Source: Lachnospiraceae bacterium
Lineage (GTDB): Bacteria; Bacillota; Clostridia; Lachnospirales; Lachnospiraceae
NCBI GenBank assembly: GCA_910574715.1
Contig: CAJTCH010000008.1
Coordinates: 1-64,000, forward strand
Direction of reading: 5' to 3'
DNA length: 64,000 nucleotides
Part shown: positions 14,543 to 23,079 of the stretch, piece by piece
Layout of the letters: each line of letters opens with the position of its first letter
How positions within the stretch are numbered: the first letter of the stretch is position 1
The notes under the pieces: generated by a model
What the model saw: the letters and a program-made list of their open reading frames with translations, nothing else
Database searches by the model: none
Told to the model about the DNA's origin: nothing
Made by a program: the position numbers and the translations under genes

Positions 14543-15574
14543 ATGTCAATTAAGATCAATCATGAGCTGCCGCTGCCGGAGGTATTGAAGGCAGAGTATC
14601 CGGTTTCTGACAGGATCAGAGAGATAAAGCAAAAGAGAGATGAAGAGATCAGAGATATATTTACGGGAAAGAAGGACAAGTTCATAGTCCTGGTAGGGCC
14701 GTGTTCCGCGGATAACGAAGAATCCGTGTGCGAATATACGAGAAGGCTTAAGAAGGTGTCCGATCAGGTGGCGGACAGGGTGTTGGTGATACCCAGAGTC
14801 TATACCAACAAACCGCGGACGACCGGCGACGGATATAAGGGGATGCTGCATCAGCCGGACCCGGAGAAGGAACCGGATCTGCTGGCAGGGATCATCGCGA
14901 TTCGTAAGATGCACATCCGTGTGATGGAGGAGACAGGGCTTTCTACGGCGGACGAGATGCTGTATCCCGAGAACCGGAGTTATCTGGACGACGTGCTGTC
15001 ATACGAGGCTATAGGAGCGCGGTCTGTGGAGAATCAGCAGCACCGCCTGACAGCCAGCGGTATGGATATCCCGGTCGGGATGAAGAATCCGACCAGCGGA
15101 GATCTGTCGGTTATGCTGAATTCCGTCACCGCGGCTCAGCATCCTCATCGTTTCATTTATCGCGGGAACGACGTGGAGACCAGCGGAAACGAACTGGCGC
15201 ACACCATCCTGCGGGGCGGTGTGGACAAGTACGGGAAGAATATACCCAACTACCATTATGAGGATCTTGCGCGTCTTGCGGAAATGTATGAGAAGTGGAA
15301 TCTGAAGAATCCGGCTGTGATCGTAGATGTGAACCACTCTAATTCCAGTAAGCAGTATAAGGAGCAGATCCGTATCGTAAGCGAAGTGTTGCACAGCAGG
15401 AATTATAACCCGGAGCTGAAGCGGTTGGTGAAGGGGGTTATGATAGAGAGCTATCTTGTGGAAGGAAGGCAGGATATCGCGGAGAACCTGGTATACGGAC
15501 AGTCTATTACGGACCCGTGTATCGGGTGGGAGGATACGCAGAGGTTGATTTACGATATCGCTGAGAAATGCTGA
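14543..15574 (+). CDS. aroF: 3-deoxy-7-phosphoheptulonate (DAHP) synthase, class I
   Basis: A 343-residue enzyme of the AroF/G/H type. It condenses phosphoenolpyruvate and erythrose 4-phosphate, the first step of the shikimate pathway to aromatic amino acids. Typical segments are LVGPCSADN near residue 50, PRVYTNKPRTTGDGYKG near 75-95, and the metal- and substrate-binding VDVNHSNSSKQ near 262. ATG 14543 has TTAGGAGGAAAGCC upstream. Length matches the family. It stands alone, with its own promoter 5' and a hairpin 3'. The last 21 bases of the gene together with 18 bases downstream are duplicated in tandem right behind it. Confidence 0.95.
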   Translation: MSIKINHELPLPEVLKAEYPVSDRIREIKQKRDEEIRDIFTGKKDKFIVLVGPCSADNEESVCEYTRRLKKVSDQVADRVLVIPRVYTNKPRTTGDGYKGMLHQPDPEKEPDLLAGIIAIRKMHIRVMEETGLSTADEMLYPENRSYLDDVLSYEAIGARSVENQQHRLTASGMDIPVGMKNPTSGDLSVMLNSVTAAQHPHRFIYRGNDVETSGNELAHTILRGGVDKYGKNIPNYHYEDLARLAEMYEKWNLKNPAVIVDVNHSNSSKQYKEQIRIVSEVLHSRNYNPELKRLVKGVMIESYLVEGRQDIAENLVYGQSITDPCIGWEDTQRLIYDIAEKC

Positions 15575-15631
15575 TATGCGTGAGGTAAGAATGATATCGC
15601 AGAGAAATGCTGATATGCGTAAGGCAAGATA
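15554..15631 (+). repeat. 39-bp tandem duplication across the DAHP synthase 3' end
   Basis: 15554-15592 and 15593-15631 match at about 35 of 39 bases (GATATCGC, GAGAAATGCTGATATGCG and GGTAAGA/GGCAAGA parts). The first copy contains the gene's last codons and stop. The second copy leads into a hairpin. It is a recent local duplication. Confidence 0.8.
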
Positions 15632-15657
15632 CGGCAGATCGTACTATATCTTGCCTC
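15622..15657. terminator. Hairpin behind the DAHP synthase gene
   Basis: GGCAAGATA pairs with TATCTTGCC around a 15-base loop, between the converging aroF and DUF4097 genes. No long T-run follows on either strand, so termination strength is uncertain. Confidence 0.45.
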
Positions 15658-15698
15658 TATTCCTGAGAAGCAGCGGGCCGTTTAAGCGGCTTACGGCC

Positions 15699-16655
15699 TT
15701 AGTTGACAGAATCGATCCCGATATTTCCGCTGTCGCAGGATACGGATATCTTTTTCTTCCCGTCTCCGGCGGCCTTATAACGAATGTCGCCGTCGTCGTC
15801 CGTGAAGGTTCCCTGGCTCTTGTTATCTATGAAGATATCTCCGTACTCTGTGTATAGATCGAATCCGTAGGAGGAGATATTGCCCGTAACCCCAAGCTGA
15901 ACGTCCCCGAATTCATTCGTGATCGTCACATCAGAGAGGTCTGAGCGTCCGATCTGGCAATTACCGGAGTCCAGCTTAACGTTCAGTTTGCCTCCCGATA
16001 CGTCAGAGAGAGTGACTTCCCCGTATTCATTCAGGATCTCTGTCCTGTCTGCTTTTAGGGTATCGACGGAAAGATTGCCGCTGTCCATGCGGATATTCAG
16101 GTCTGTACCAGTATATTTATCCAGCCGGATATTCCCGTATTCGCTCTTAATGTCCAGTCTGTCTGCCTTTAATGCAGATATTTCAAGCTCTCCGCTGTCC
16201 AATTCCAGGGAGACGTCGGATAATTTTGTGTTTTTGGGAATCTCTACCCTTACATAATACCTTGGCTCGCTTACAGACAAGCCCAAATTGCCCGTAGAGA
16301 ATCCCAGATGAAACATTTTAAACGATTCGGGCTCTCTAAAGATCAGCCGGTTATTCCTGACCTCGCAGACCGGGCTGCCGTATTCGCCCGCGATACAATA
16401 CTCAATTGCAAATCTGTCAGAAGCTGCAAGCTCTACGTCTGCATAATCGACCATCAGCTCTATGCTGTTAAATGGATCCAATTCCTTGCTGCCTTCCGAA
16501 GGCTCTGTGATATTCGGGTCGCCGGCAGAGTGCAGGCCTCTTCCGTCAATATAGAATCCTGCATGTCCGCCCATCATCCGTCCTGCCGTCAGGACGACGG
16601 TGCCGAATATGACCGAGATGAATGCCGCTGTTATCCATATCTTTTTATTTCTCAT
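15699..16655 (-). CDS. DUF4097-type beta-helix membrane-anchored protein
   Basis: A 318-residue protein. An N-terminal membrane segment (about 6-25, IWITAAFISVIFGTVVLTA) is followed by a long region of repeating short beta strands with LDSGELEIS-, MDSGNLSVD- and LDSGNCQIG-like units alternating with EYGNIRL/EYGEVTL/EFGDVQL. This is the DUF4097 (putative adhesin-like) beta-helix pattern, with one turn about every 20 residues. The protein is probably anchored in the membrane facing outward. Its start overlaps the end of the DUF1700 gene by 11 bp, and the PadR-DUF1700-DUF4097 trio is a recurrent Firmicute operon, often linked to cell-envelope stress. Biochemical function is unknown. Confidence 0.85.
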   Translation of the reverse strand: MRNKKIWITAAFISVIFGTVVLTAGRMMGGHAGFYIDGRGLHSAGDPNITEPSEGSKELDPFNSIELMVDYADVELAASDRFAIEYCIAGEYGSPVCEVRNNRLIFREPESFKMFHLGFSTGNLGLSVSEPRYYVRVEIPKNTKLSDVSLELDSGELEISALKADRLDIKSEYGNIRLDKYTGTDLNIRMDSGNLSVDTLKADRTEILNEYGEVTLSDVSGGKLNVKLDSGNCQIGRSDLSDVTITNEFGDVQLGVTGNISSYGFDLYTEYGDIFIDNKSQGTFTDDDGDIRYKAAGDGKKKISVSCDSGNIGIDSVN

Positions 16656-17235
16656 GTTTTCTGCCTCCTTTCGCGATCCTGCCGAACAGCCGGGTCACCA
16701 TACGCAATAACCCCTTCCCCAGTCCGATGCTGCCAATTATCAGCAGGATGCCGATACCAAGTCCTATGAATCCGGCGCCCAGCGTAGCAACACCGTCTGC
16801 AAATGAAGTGAACAGCATCCATACGCCGATAATGATGCATGGAATTGCGGACACAGCGACAGAGATAGTCACTATAAATACGCAGAGGATCAGTGTGAAG
16901 ATGAGTATGACCAGCGTCAGTACCATGACGCCGAGCATCAATGCGAAGGGTAATCCGATCGGGGCGGCGAAGACGGCCAGGATTCCGATCCATACAGCCG
17001 AGAACCCATGCCGTACATCCCTGGCAGGCTCTCTGGCATTCTCGACCGCGAAGTCCCGGATGATCTGATCCGCCGCCAGTTCAGGCGTTCCCAGGTCTTC
17101 GATCGCCTGGGCTTCATTATCCGGCCCGGCTTCCTCGAAATATTCTGTAAAATAAGAAATTGCCTTGTCGTATTCTTCTTTGGGCAGCCGCCTGAGCCGG
17201 TATTTCAGGTGGCTGATATATTCGTCTCTACTCAT
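16645..17235 (-). CDS. DUF1700 (HAAS) domain membrane protein
   Basis: A 196-residue protein. The N-terminal about 75 residues form the cytosolic HAAS/DUF1700 helical domain (YLRRLPKEEYDKAISYFTEYFEEAG-like pattern, then EDLGTPELAADQIIRDF). About four hydrophobic segments follow in residues 80-180. Such proteins pair with a PadR regulator that binds their promoter; the HAAS domain is thought to help control partner proteins. It overlaps the PadR gene by 8 bp and the DUF4097 gene by 11 bp, so all three are made from one transcript with coupled translation. Confidence 0.85.
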   Translation of the reverse strand: MSRDEYISHLKYRLRRLPKEEYDKAISYFTEYFEEAGPDNEAQAIEDLGTPELAADQIIRDFAVENAREPARDVRHGFSAVWIGILAVFAAPIGLPFALMLGVMVLTLVILIFTLILCVFIVTISVAVSAIPCIIIGVWMLFTSFADGVATLGAGFIGLGIGILLIIGSIGLGKGLLRMVTRLFGRIAKGGRKHEK

Positions 17236-17551
17236 GCTGTACTCCTCCTGTTTTCACGATCTGATCTACCGTATCACGGTAAGTATTCCACTCTTCTGAC
17301 AGTGTCCGGCAGTGTTGGCGGCCGGATTCGGTGATTCTGTAATACCGCCGGTTCCGTCCCTGATAGGACTGGTCATAGACAGTCAGGAAACCCTGTTCCT
17401 GCAGCCGCTTAAGGACAGGGTAGAGTGTGGAGTCCTTCGTATGGGATACTCTCTTGATGATCTGGCTCAGTTGATAGCCGTAGGCATCCGTTTTCGCAGT
17501 GACCGACAGGACAAGCAGGTCAAACATCGGTGCGTTCATTGGAAATATCAT
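17228..17551 (-). CDS. PadR-family transcriptional regulator
   Basis: A 107-residue winged-helix repressor: LLVLSVTAKTDAYGYQLSQ, RVSHTKDSTLYPVLKRLQEQ, and a beta-hairpin wing with YQGRNRRYYRITESGRQ. The ATG at 17551 is preceded by AAGGAG six bases upstream. A perfect 10-bp inverted repeat lies directly behind the operon's -10 box, so it probably represses its own operon (PadR-DUF1700-DUF4097). The ligand is unknown. Confidence 0.92.
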   Translation of the reverse strand: MIFPMNAPMFDLLVLSVTAKTDAYGYQLSQIIKRVSHTKDSTLYPVLKRLQEQGFLTVYDQSYQGRNRRYYRITESGRQHCRTLSEEWNTYRDTVDQIVKTGGVQHE

Positions 17552-17564
17552 AGTGATTCTCCTT

Positions 17565-17613
17565 AATATACTTAGAATAAGTATATTATATTTTATATAA
17601 TATATGTTGTCAA
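17565..17613 (-). promoter_or_regulatory. Promoter and operator of the PadR operon
   Basis: Reading the minus strand: TTGACA (17613-17608), 17 bp, TATAAT (17590-17585), then a perfect inverted repeat AATATACTTA-ttc-TAAGTATATT (17587-17565) that overlaps the -10 and start region. A consensus promoter blocked by a symmetrical site fits autorepression by PadR. Upstream sequence to 17640 is almost pure A+T. Confidence 0.75.
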
Positions 17614-17687
17614 GTAATATATATAGTTAATATATATTATCGTGCGCAGACCTGTCTGAACGGTTACGTCTGCACTAAGAAAATAAT

Positions 17688-17747
17688 ATTTTGACATTCA
17701 AAATACTTGACAAGGAAAACAAAATGAGATATACTTTGAAAATCAAA
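17688..17747 (+). promoter_or_regulatory. Promoter of the fatty-acid operon with two FabT-like operators
   Basis: The core promoter is TTGACA (17707-17712), 17 bp, TATACT (17730-17735). ATTTTGA-cat-TCAAAAT (17688-17704) is a perfect inverted repeat just upstream of the -35. TTTGA-aaa-TCAAA (17735-17747) overlaps the end of the -10 and the start point. Both match the TTTGA-N3-TCAAA pattern known for FabT, and a FabT-like gene lies at the end of the operon. A weaker half-match follows at 17752-17763. Confidence 0.75.
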
Positions 17748-17782
17748 ATAATTTAAATTCAAAACAAATCAGAGGAATTCAT

Positions 17783-18772
17783 ATGACAGCGACAATATGC
17801 GGGACGGGTTCATACATACCGTCATATACAATGGATAATAATGATATTGCCCGGCTGGTGGAGACCAGCGATGAATGGATCCGGGAGAGGACCGGGGTCG
17901 CAAGAAGGCACATCGCGAAGGATGAGACGACGGTTTCCATGGCGGCAGAGGCGGCGGGAAGGGCGCTTGCGGATGCAGGCATACCGCCGGAAGAGGTGGA
18001 TCTGATCCTGGTATCGACCATTTCTTCTGATGTGATCCTTCCCTGCGCGGCGTGCGAGGTTCAGAAGGAGATCGGCGCGCTGCATGCAACCTGCTTCGAC
18101 TTAAGCGCGGCGTGTACAGGATTCGTCCTTGCCTATAATACGGCGTTGGCTTACTTAAGCCAGGGCGTCTATCGGACGGCGTTGGTGATCGGCAGCGAGA
18201 GCCTGTCGAATCTGACGAACTGGAAGGACAGAGGGACATGCATCCTGTTCGGAGACGGAGCGGGGGCGGCGGTGCTTAGGGCCGCAGATCCGGAGAAGAG
18301 AGCGTATCTTCCGGTGACCCATTCTGACGGGAGCAAGGGGGCGGCGTTAAGCTGTAAGAGCCGGCACGATCATAACGGGCTGATCGGGGAGATTCGGCCG
18401 GAGGCGATGCTGGACGAATCACATTACATGCAGATGGACGGCCAGGCAGTATTCAAATTTGCCGTGAAGAGGGTGCCGGAGGTGATCGGAGAGATGCTGA
18501 AGCTGAATCGGCTCGATACTGATGAGATCGCTTACTATATCCTGCATCAGGCGAATAAGAGGATCGTAGAGGCTGTAGCGAAGCGCCTGAATGAACCGAT
18601 GGAGAAGTTTCCCATGAATCTGCAGGAGTATGGCAATACTTCTTCTGCAAGTATTCCGATCCTGCTTGATGAGATGAACCGGGAGGGCAGGCTTGCCGCG
18701 GGACAGAAGCTTGTGCTGGCAGGCTTTGGAGCAGGGCTTACCTGGGGAGCGGCGGTCATAGAGTGGAGATAG
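17783..18772 (+). CDS. fabH: 3-oxoacyl-ACP synthase III (FabH)
   Basis: A 329-residue condensing enzyme that starts fatty-acid chains by joining an acyl-CoA to malonyl-ACP. The catalytic triad is visible: Cys111 in DLSAACTGF, His in YILHQANKRI and Asn in EYGNTSSASIPI. ETSDEWIRERTG at about 27-38 is the family's CoA-binding start. ATG 17783 follows AGAGGAATTCAT. It is the first gene of the operon, directly behind the FabT-type promoter, and is separated from acpP by 109 bp. It decides primer choice (straight or branched), which cannot be read from the sequence. Confidence 0.95.
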   Translation: MTATICGTGSYIPSYTMDNNDIARLVETSDEWIRERTGVARRHIAKDETTVSMAAEAAGRALADAGIPPEEVDLILVSTISSDVILPCAACEVQKEIGALHATCFDLSAACTGFVLAYNTALAYLSQGVYRTALVIGSESLSNLTNWKDRGTCILFGDGAGAAVLRAADPEKRAYLPVTHSDGSKGAALSCKSRHDHNGLIGEIRPEAMLDESHYMQMDGQAVFKFAVKRVPEVIGEMLKLNRLDTDEIAYYILHQANKRIVEAVAKRLNEPMEKFPMNLQEYGNTSSASIPILLDEMNREGRLAAGQKLVLAGFGAGLTWGAAVIEWR

Positions 18773-18881
18773 TGTAAGGCTGTAAACTGAGGGCCGCAGC
18801 ACAGATGTGACAGATTGTATTTGGAGCTGGTCCGCCAGTTTATATATAAACAAGAATATAAAAATCAAAGGAGAATGAATC

Positions 18882-19109
18882 ATGTTAGAGAGAATCAAAG
18901 AAATCGTATCAGAGAATTTGGGAGTTGACAGTGCACAGATCACAGAAGGATCTTCTTTCAAGGATGATCTGGGAGCAGATTCCCTTGATCTGTTCGAGAT
19001 GGTGATGGCGCTGGAGGACGAATACGAGATTGAGATCCCGACGGAAGATTTGGAACAGATCGCAACGGTCGGGGATGTTATCAATTATATCAACGAGCAT
19101 AAAGAGTAA
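18882..19109 (+). CDS. acpP: Acyl carrier protein
   Basis: A 75-residue acidic protein that carries growing acyl chains on a phosphopantetheine arm. The attachment site is Ser34 in [21 protein letters not shown] 18882 follows AAAGGAGAATGAATC. Size and helix pattern are standard. Its place as second gene between fabH and fabK is usual for Firmicute fab operons. Confidence 0.95.
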   Translation: MLERIKEIVSENLGVDSAQITEGSSFKDDLGADSLDLFEMVMALEDEYEIEIPTEDLEQIATVGDVINYINEHKE

Positions 19110-19146
19110 GGAATTTTGTAATTTAAGAAGAAGTGGGGTTAGTAGA

Positions 19147-20085
19147 ATGCAGACAGAAGTAACCAGTTTATTAGGAATTGAATATCCGATCATCCAGGGC
19201 GGTATGGCCTGGGTTGCAGAATACCATTTGGCGTCAGCCGTGTCGAATGCGGGGGGACTTGGGCTTATCGGAGCTGCAAGCGCTCCTGCCGAGTGGGTAA
19301 GAGAGCAGATTCAGGAAGCGAAGAAGTTAACAGACCGGCCGTTTGGAGTCAATATCATGCTGATGAGCCCTTACGCAGACGAGGTGGCGAAGATCGTTGC
19401 CGAGGAGGGGGTCAAAGTGGTGACTACCGGTGCGGGAAATCCTGAGAAATACATGAAGATGTGGAAGGAAGCAGGCGTGAAGGTGATTCCTGTGGTTGCT
19501 TCTGTCGCGTTGGCGAAGCGTATGGAGCGCTGCGGCGCAGATGCGGTAGTTGCGGAAGGCTGTGAAGCCGGAGGACATATCGGAGAGAATACGACGATGG
19601 TGCTGGTTCCGCAGATCGCAGATGCGGTGAAGATACCGGTGATTGCAGCAGGAGGTATCGCAGACGGAAGAGGAATAGCGGCGGCATTTATGCTGGGCGC
19701 GAAGGGAGTACAGATGGGTACTCATTTTGTTGTGACAGAGGAGTCACAGGTTCATGAGAACTATAAGGACAGGATCATAGCTGCGAAGGACATTGATTCA
19801 AGAGTAACAGGGAGAACCACAGGACATCCGGTCCGCGCCCTTCGCAATGATATGACGAAGAAATACATTGAATTGGAAAATAAAGGGGCAGGTTTCGAAG
19901 AGTTGGAGCAGCTTACGCTTGGCGGGCTTCGCAAGGCTGTCGTGGACGGCGACGTGAAGAACGGAAGCGTGATGGCAGGTCAGATCGCCGGAATGGTGAA
20001 GGAGAAGATGACCTGTAAGGAGCTGATCGATAAGCTGGTAAGAGAGACAGATGCGTTGATAAAAGGAGCGGGATTTTATGTCTAA
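19147..20085 (+). CDS. fabK: Enoyl-ACP reductase II (FabK)
   Basis: A 312-residue FMN-dependent TIM-barrel enzyme that performs the last reduction of each elongation cycle. It is the triclosan-tolerant alternative to FabI. Motifs: YPIIQGGMAWVAEYHLASAV at the start, VVAEGCEAGGHIGENTT (flavin and active-site region, with the conserved His), and IPVIAAGGIADGRGIAAAF for phosphate binding. ATG 19147 was chosen over an upstream in-frame ATG at 19030 that lies inside acpP. It overlaps fabD by 8 bp, so translation is probably coupled. Confidence 0.94.
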   Translation: MQTEVTSLLGIEYPIIQGGMAWVAEYHLASAVSNAGGLGLIGAASAPAEWVREQIQEAKKLTDRPFGVNIMLMSPYADEVAKIVAEEGVKVVTTGAGNPEKYMKMWKEAGVKVIPVVASVALAKRMERCGADAVVAEGCEAGGHIGENTTMVLVPQIADAVKIPVIAAGGIADGRGIAAAFMLGAKGVQMGTHFVVTEESQVHENYKDRIIAAKDIDSRVTGRTTGHPVRALRNDMTKKYIELENKGAGFEELEQLTLGGLRKAVVDGDVKNGSVMAGQIAGMVKEKMTCKELIDKLVRETDALIKGAGFYV

Positions 20086-21013
20086 GATTGCATTTATCTA
20101 TCCGGGGCAGGGAGCCCAGAAGGCAGGCATGGGAGCGGATTTCTATGAGAGAAGCGAGACTGCAAGGGCGATCTTCGACCAGGCAGGCGAGAAGCTTGGG
20201 CTCGATATGAAGGCGCTCTGTTTTGAGGAGAATGAGAAGCTTGACCTTACGGAATATACACAGGCGGCGCTGGTTACGACTTGTCTTGCCATGACAAGGG
20301 TTGTAAGGGAGAGAGGACTTAAGCCGGATATCACGGCGGGCTTAAGCCTTGGAGAATACAGCGCTATTGCTGCGGCAGGCGGAATGGATGATCTGGATGC
20401 CGTTCGTCTGGTGCGGAAGAGAGGAATCCTGATGCAGAACACGGTGCCTGCAGGCGAAGGCGGCATGTGTGCGGTGATGGGAATGGAAGCTTCTAAGATT
20501 GAAGAGGTACTTGAGGAGATGGATGGTGAGGAGGCAGGCAATGTGACGGTCGCTAACTACAATTGTCCGGGCCAGATCGTCATCACCGGGAAGACGTCGG
20601 CGGTAGAGGCAGCGGCAGAAAGGCTGAAAGCGGCAGGCGCGAAGCGTGCCATGATGCTGAATGTCAGCGGACCCTTCCATTCACCGCTTCTTGTGCCCGC
20701 AGGCGAAGAGCTTGCGAAGGAGCTTGAAACGGTGACCCTTCACCCTCTTGATATCCCGTATGTTACGAATGTGACGGCAGAGAAAGTGGAAGATATCGGG
20801 GTGACCAGGGAACTCCTTACGAAGCAGGTAAGTTCTCCGGTCCGCTGGATGCAGAGTATGGAAGCCATGATCCGGGAGGGCGTGGATATCTTCGTGGAGA
20901 TCGGACCGGGAAAGACTCTGGCAGGATTCATGAAGAAGATCAGCCGGGATGTGAAGGTATATAATATCGCGGTCTGGGAAGATGTAGAGAAAGTGGCACA
21001 AGAGCTGCAGTGA
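20078..21013 (+). CDS. fabD: Malonyl-CoA:ACP transacylase (FabD)
   Basis: A 311-residue enzyme that loads malonate onto ACP. It shows FIYPGQGAQKAGMG near the start, nucleophile Ser90 in GLSLGEYSA, and the partner His in SGPFHSPLL near 199. ATG 20078 lies inside the end of fabK (8-bp overlap), with AAAAGGAG upstream. fabG follows 19 bp later. Confidence 0.95.
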   Translation: MSKIAFIYPGQGAQKAGMGADFYERSETARAIFDQAGEKLGLDMKALCFEENEKLDLTEYTQAALVTTCLAMTRVVRERGLKPDITAGLSLGEYSAIAAAGGMDDLDAVRLVRKRGILMQNTVPAGEGGMCAVMGMEASKIEEVLEEMDGEEAGNVTVANYNCPGQIVITGKTSAVEAAAERLKAAGAKRAMMLNVSGPFHSPLLVPAGEELAKELETVTLHPLDIPYVTNVTAEKVEDIGVTRELLTKQVSSPVRWMQSMEAMIREGVDIFVEIGPGKTLAGFMKKISRDVKVYNIAVWEDVEKVAQELQ

Positions 21014-21032
21014 CAGGGAAGGGAAAAAGAAT

Positions 21033-21773
21033 ATGTTGGATGGAAAAGTAGCAGTCATAACCGGAGCGTCAAGAGGGATCGGCAGAGCTGTCGCGATGAA
21101 GCTGGCTTCCTTAGGCGCGGTTGTGGTGATTAATTATAACGGGTCTAAGGAGAGAGCCGAAGAAGTGAAGCGGGAGATCGAAGCGGGCGGCGGCAGCGCG
21201 GACATATACCAGTGCGACGTGTCCGACTATGGGAAATGCGAGACATTTATCCAGGATGTGATCAGAGAGCATGGACACATTGATATTCTGGTCAACAATG
21301 CAGGGGTAACCAGAGACGGGCTTCTGATGAAGATGAGTGAGGAAGCGTTCGACCAGGTGATCAGTACGAATCTTAAAGGGGCATTTAACACGATCCGGTT
21401 TGCGAGCCGTCAGATGCTGAAGCAAAGAAGCGGACGTATCATCAATATGTCCTCCGTAGTGGGAGTGACAGGCAATGCAGGGCAGGCCAATTATGCTGCG
21501 TCGAAGGCGGGCGTCATCGGGCTTACCAAGGCGGCGGCCAGGGAGCTTGCATCCCGCGGGGTTACGGTCAATGCGATTGCCCCGGGATTTATCGAGACGG
21601 ATATGACCAGCGTGCTGTCTGAGAAGGTGAGAGAGGCGACGGCTGTGCAGATTCCTCTTGGGACCTTTGGGAAGCCGGAACAGGTGGCGGCTGCTGCGGC
21701 GTTTCTGGCATCGGAGGACGCAGGATATATTACCGGGCAGGTGCTGCATGTAGACGGCGGTATGGCGATGTAA
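21033..21773 (+). CDS. fabG: 3-oxoacyl-ACP reductase (FabG)
   Basis: A 246-residue short-chain dehydrogenase that reduces the keto group with NADPH. Cofactor motif GASRGIGRA is near residue 10, and NNAGVTRDGLLMKM near 85-98. The catalytic Ser and Tyr-x-x-x-Lys are in INMSSVVG and NYAASKAG. The C-terminal FLASEDAGYITGQ is a typical FabG ending. It lies between fabD and fabF. Confidence 0.95.
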   Translation: MLDGKVAVITGASRGIGRAVAMKLASLGAVVVINYNGSKERAEEVKREIEAGGGSADIYQCDVSDYGKCETFIQDVIREHGHIDILVNNAGVTRDGLLMKMSEEAFDQVISTNLKGAFNTIRFASRQMLKQRSGRIINMSSVVGVTGNAGQANYAASKAGVIGLTKAAARELASRGVTVNAIAPGFIETDMTSVLSEKVREATAVQIPLGTFGKPEQVAAAAAFLASEDAGYITGQVLHVDGGMAM

Positions 21774-21825
21774 CAGAACAGCTTGTCTGAAATGTTGCAG
21801 ATATTAGAAGGAGATAAGGAATCAT

Positions 21826-23064
21826 ATGAAAAGAAGAGTTGTAGTGACCGGACTTGGTGCTGTGACACCGATCGGGAATACGGTAGAAGAGTTCTGGAGC
21901 AGCGTGAAGGAAGGAAAAGTAGGGATTGGTGAGATCACCAGATTCGATACTTCAGATTATAAGGTAAAAGTTGCTGCAGAGGTGAAGGGCTTTGCGGCGA
22001 AGGAGCATATGGATTTCAAAGCGGCAAAGCGCATGGAGCCATTCTCCCAGTATGCGGTGGCAGCCGCGATAGAGGCGTATGAGGATGCAGGTCTTGACAT
22101 GGAGAAGGAAGACCCGTTCCGTGCCGGTGTGATCGTCGGATCAGGAATCGGAAGTTTGCAGGTTGTGGAACGTGAGTATGAGAAGATCCTGACCAAAGGA
22201 CCCGGCAGAGTGAATCCGTTGATGGTGCCGCTGATGATCTCTAATATGGCGGCAGGCAATATCTCTATTCAGTTGGGGCTTAAAGGAAAATGCACGAATG
22301 TGGTAACGGCATGTGCTTCTGGTACGAACTGTATCGGAGACGCGTTGCGTGCCATCCAGTATGACGATGCGGATATCATGCTGGCAGGCGGAACAGAGAG
22401 CTGTATCTGCCCCACCGGAGTGGCTGGATTTACCAGTCTGACGGCGCTGTCCGCGTCCCAGGACCCTATGCGTGCGTCGATCCCGTTTGACAAGGACAGA
22501 GATGGATTCGTGCTGGGCGAAGGAGCCGGAGTGGTAGTCTTAGAGGAGCTTGAGCATGCGAAGGCGAGGGGCGCTAAGATCTATGCGGAGGTTACAGGAT
22601 ACGGCGCGACCGGGGACGCTTATCACATCACTTCACCGGCAGAGGACGGAAGCGGCGCGGCGAAGGCGATGGAGCTCGCTATGAAAGAAGGCGGCGTCTC
22701 CCCTGAGAAGGTGGATTACATCAATGCCCATGGAACCGGAACTCATCACAATGATCTGTTTGAGACACGCGCTATCAAGCTGGCGTTTGGCGAGGCGGCA
22801 AAAGGTGTGGTCATCAACTCGACCAAATCCATGATCGGTCATCTGCTTGGCGCGGCAGGCGGAGTGGAATTCATTACCTGCGTGAAGACGATTCAGGACG
22901 GATTCATCCACCAGACCATGGGAACGAAGGAAACAGACGCAGAATGTGATTTGAACTATGCTATCGGCGCACCGGTGGAACGGGAGGTCAATTATGTCCT
23001 TACCAACTCTCTGGGCTTCGGCGGACATAACGCCACATTACTGCTTCAGAAATACGAAGGCTAG
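21826..23064 (+). CDS. fabF: 3-oxoacyl-ACP synthase II (FabF)
   Basis: A 412-residue elongating condensing enzyme. Catalytic Cys163 is in VVTACASGTNCIGDA, with the two histidines in NAHGTGTHHND and MIGHLLGAAG. The C-terminal NSLGFGGHNATLL is also characteristic. ATG 21826 is preceded by AGAAGGAGATAAGG. It is the only FabB/F-type enzyme seen in the window. accB follows after 15 bp. Confidence 0.95.
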   Translation: MKRRVVVTGLGAVTPIGNTVEEFWSSVKEGKVGIGEITRFDTSDYKVKVAAEVKGFAAKEHMDFKAAKRMEPFSQYAVAAAIEAYEDAGLDMEKEDPFRAGVIVGSGIGSLQVVEREYEKILTKGPGRVNPLMVPLMISNMAAGNISIQLGLKGKCTNVVTACASGTNCIGDALRAIQYDDADIMLAGGTESCICPTGVAGFTSLTALSASQDPMRASIPFDKDRDGFVLGEGAGVVVLEELEHAKARGAKIYAEVTGYGATGDAYHITSPAEDGSGAAKAMELAMKEGGVSPEKVDYINAHGTGTHHNDLFETRAIKLAFGEAAKGVVINSTKSMIGHLLGAAGGVEFITCVKTIQDGFIHQTMGTKETDAECDLNYAIGAPVEREVNYVLTNSLGFGGHNATLLLQKYEG

Positions 23065-23079
23065 GAGGTGCATGGAAGT

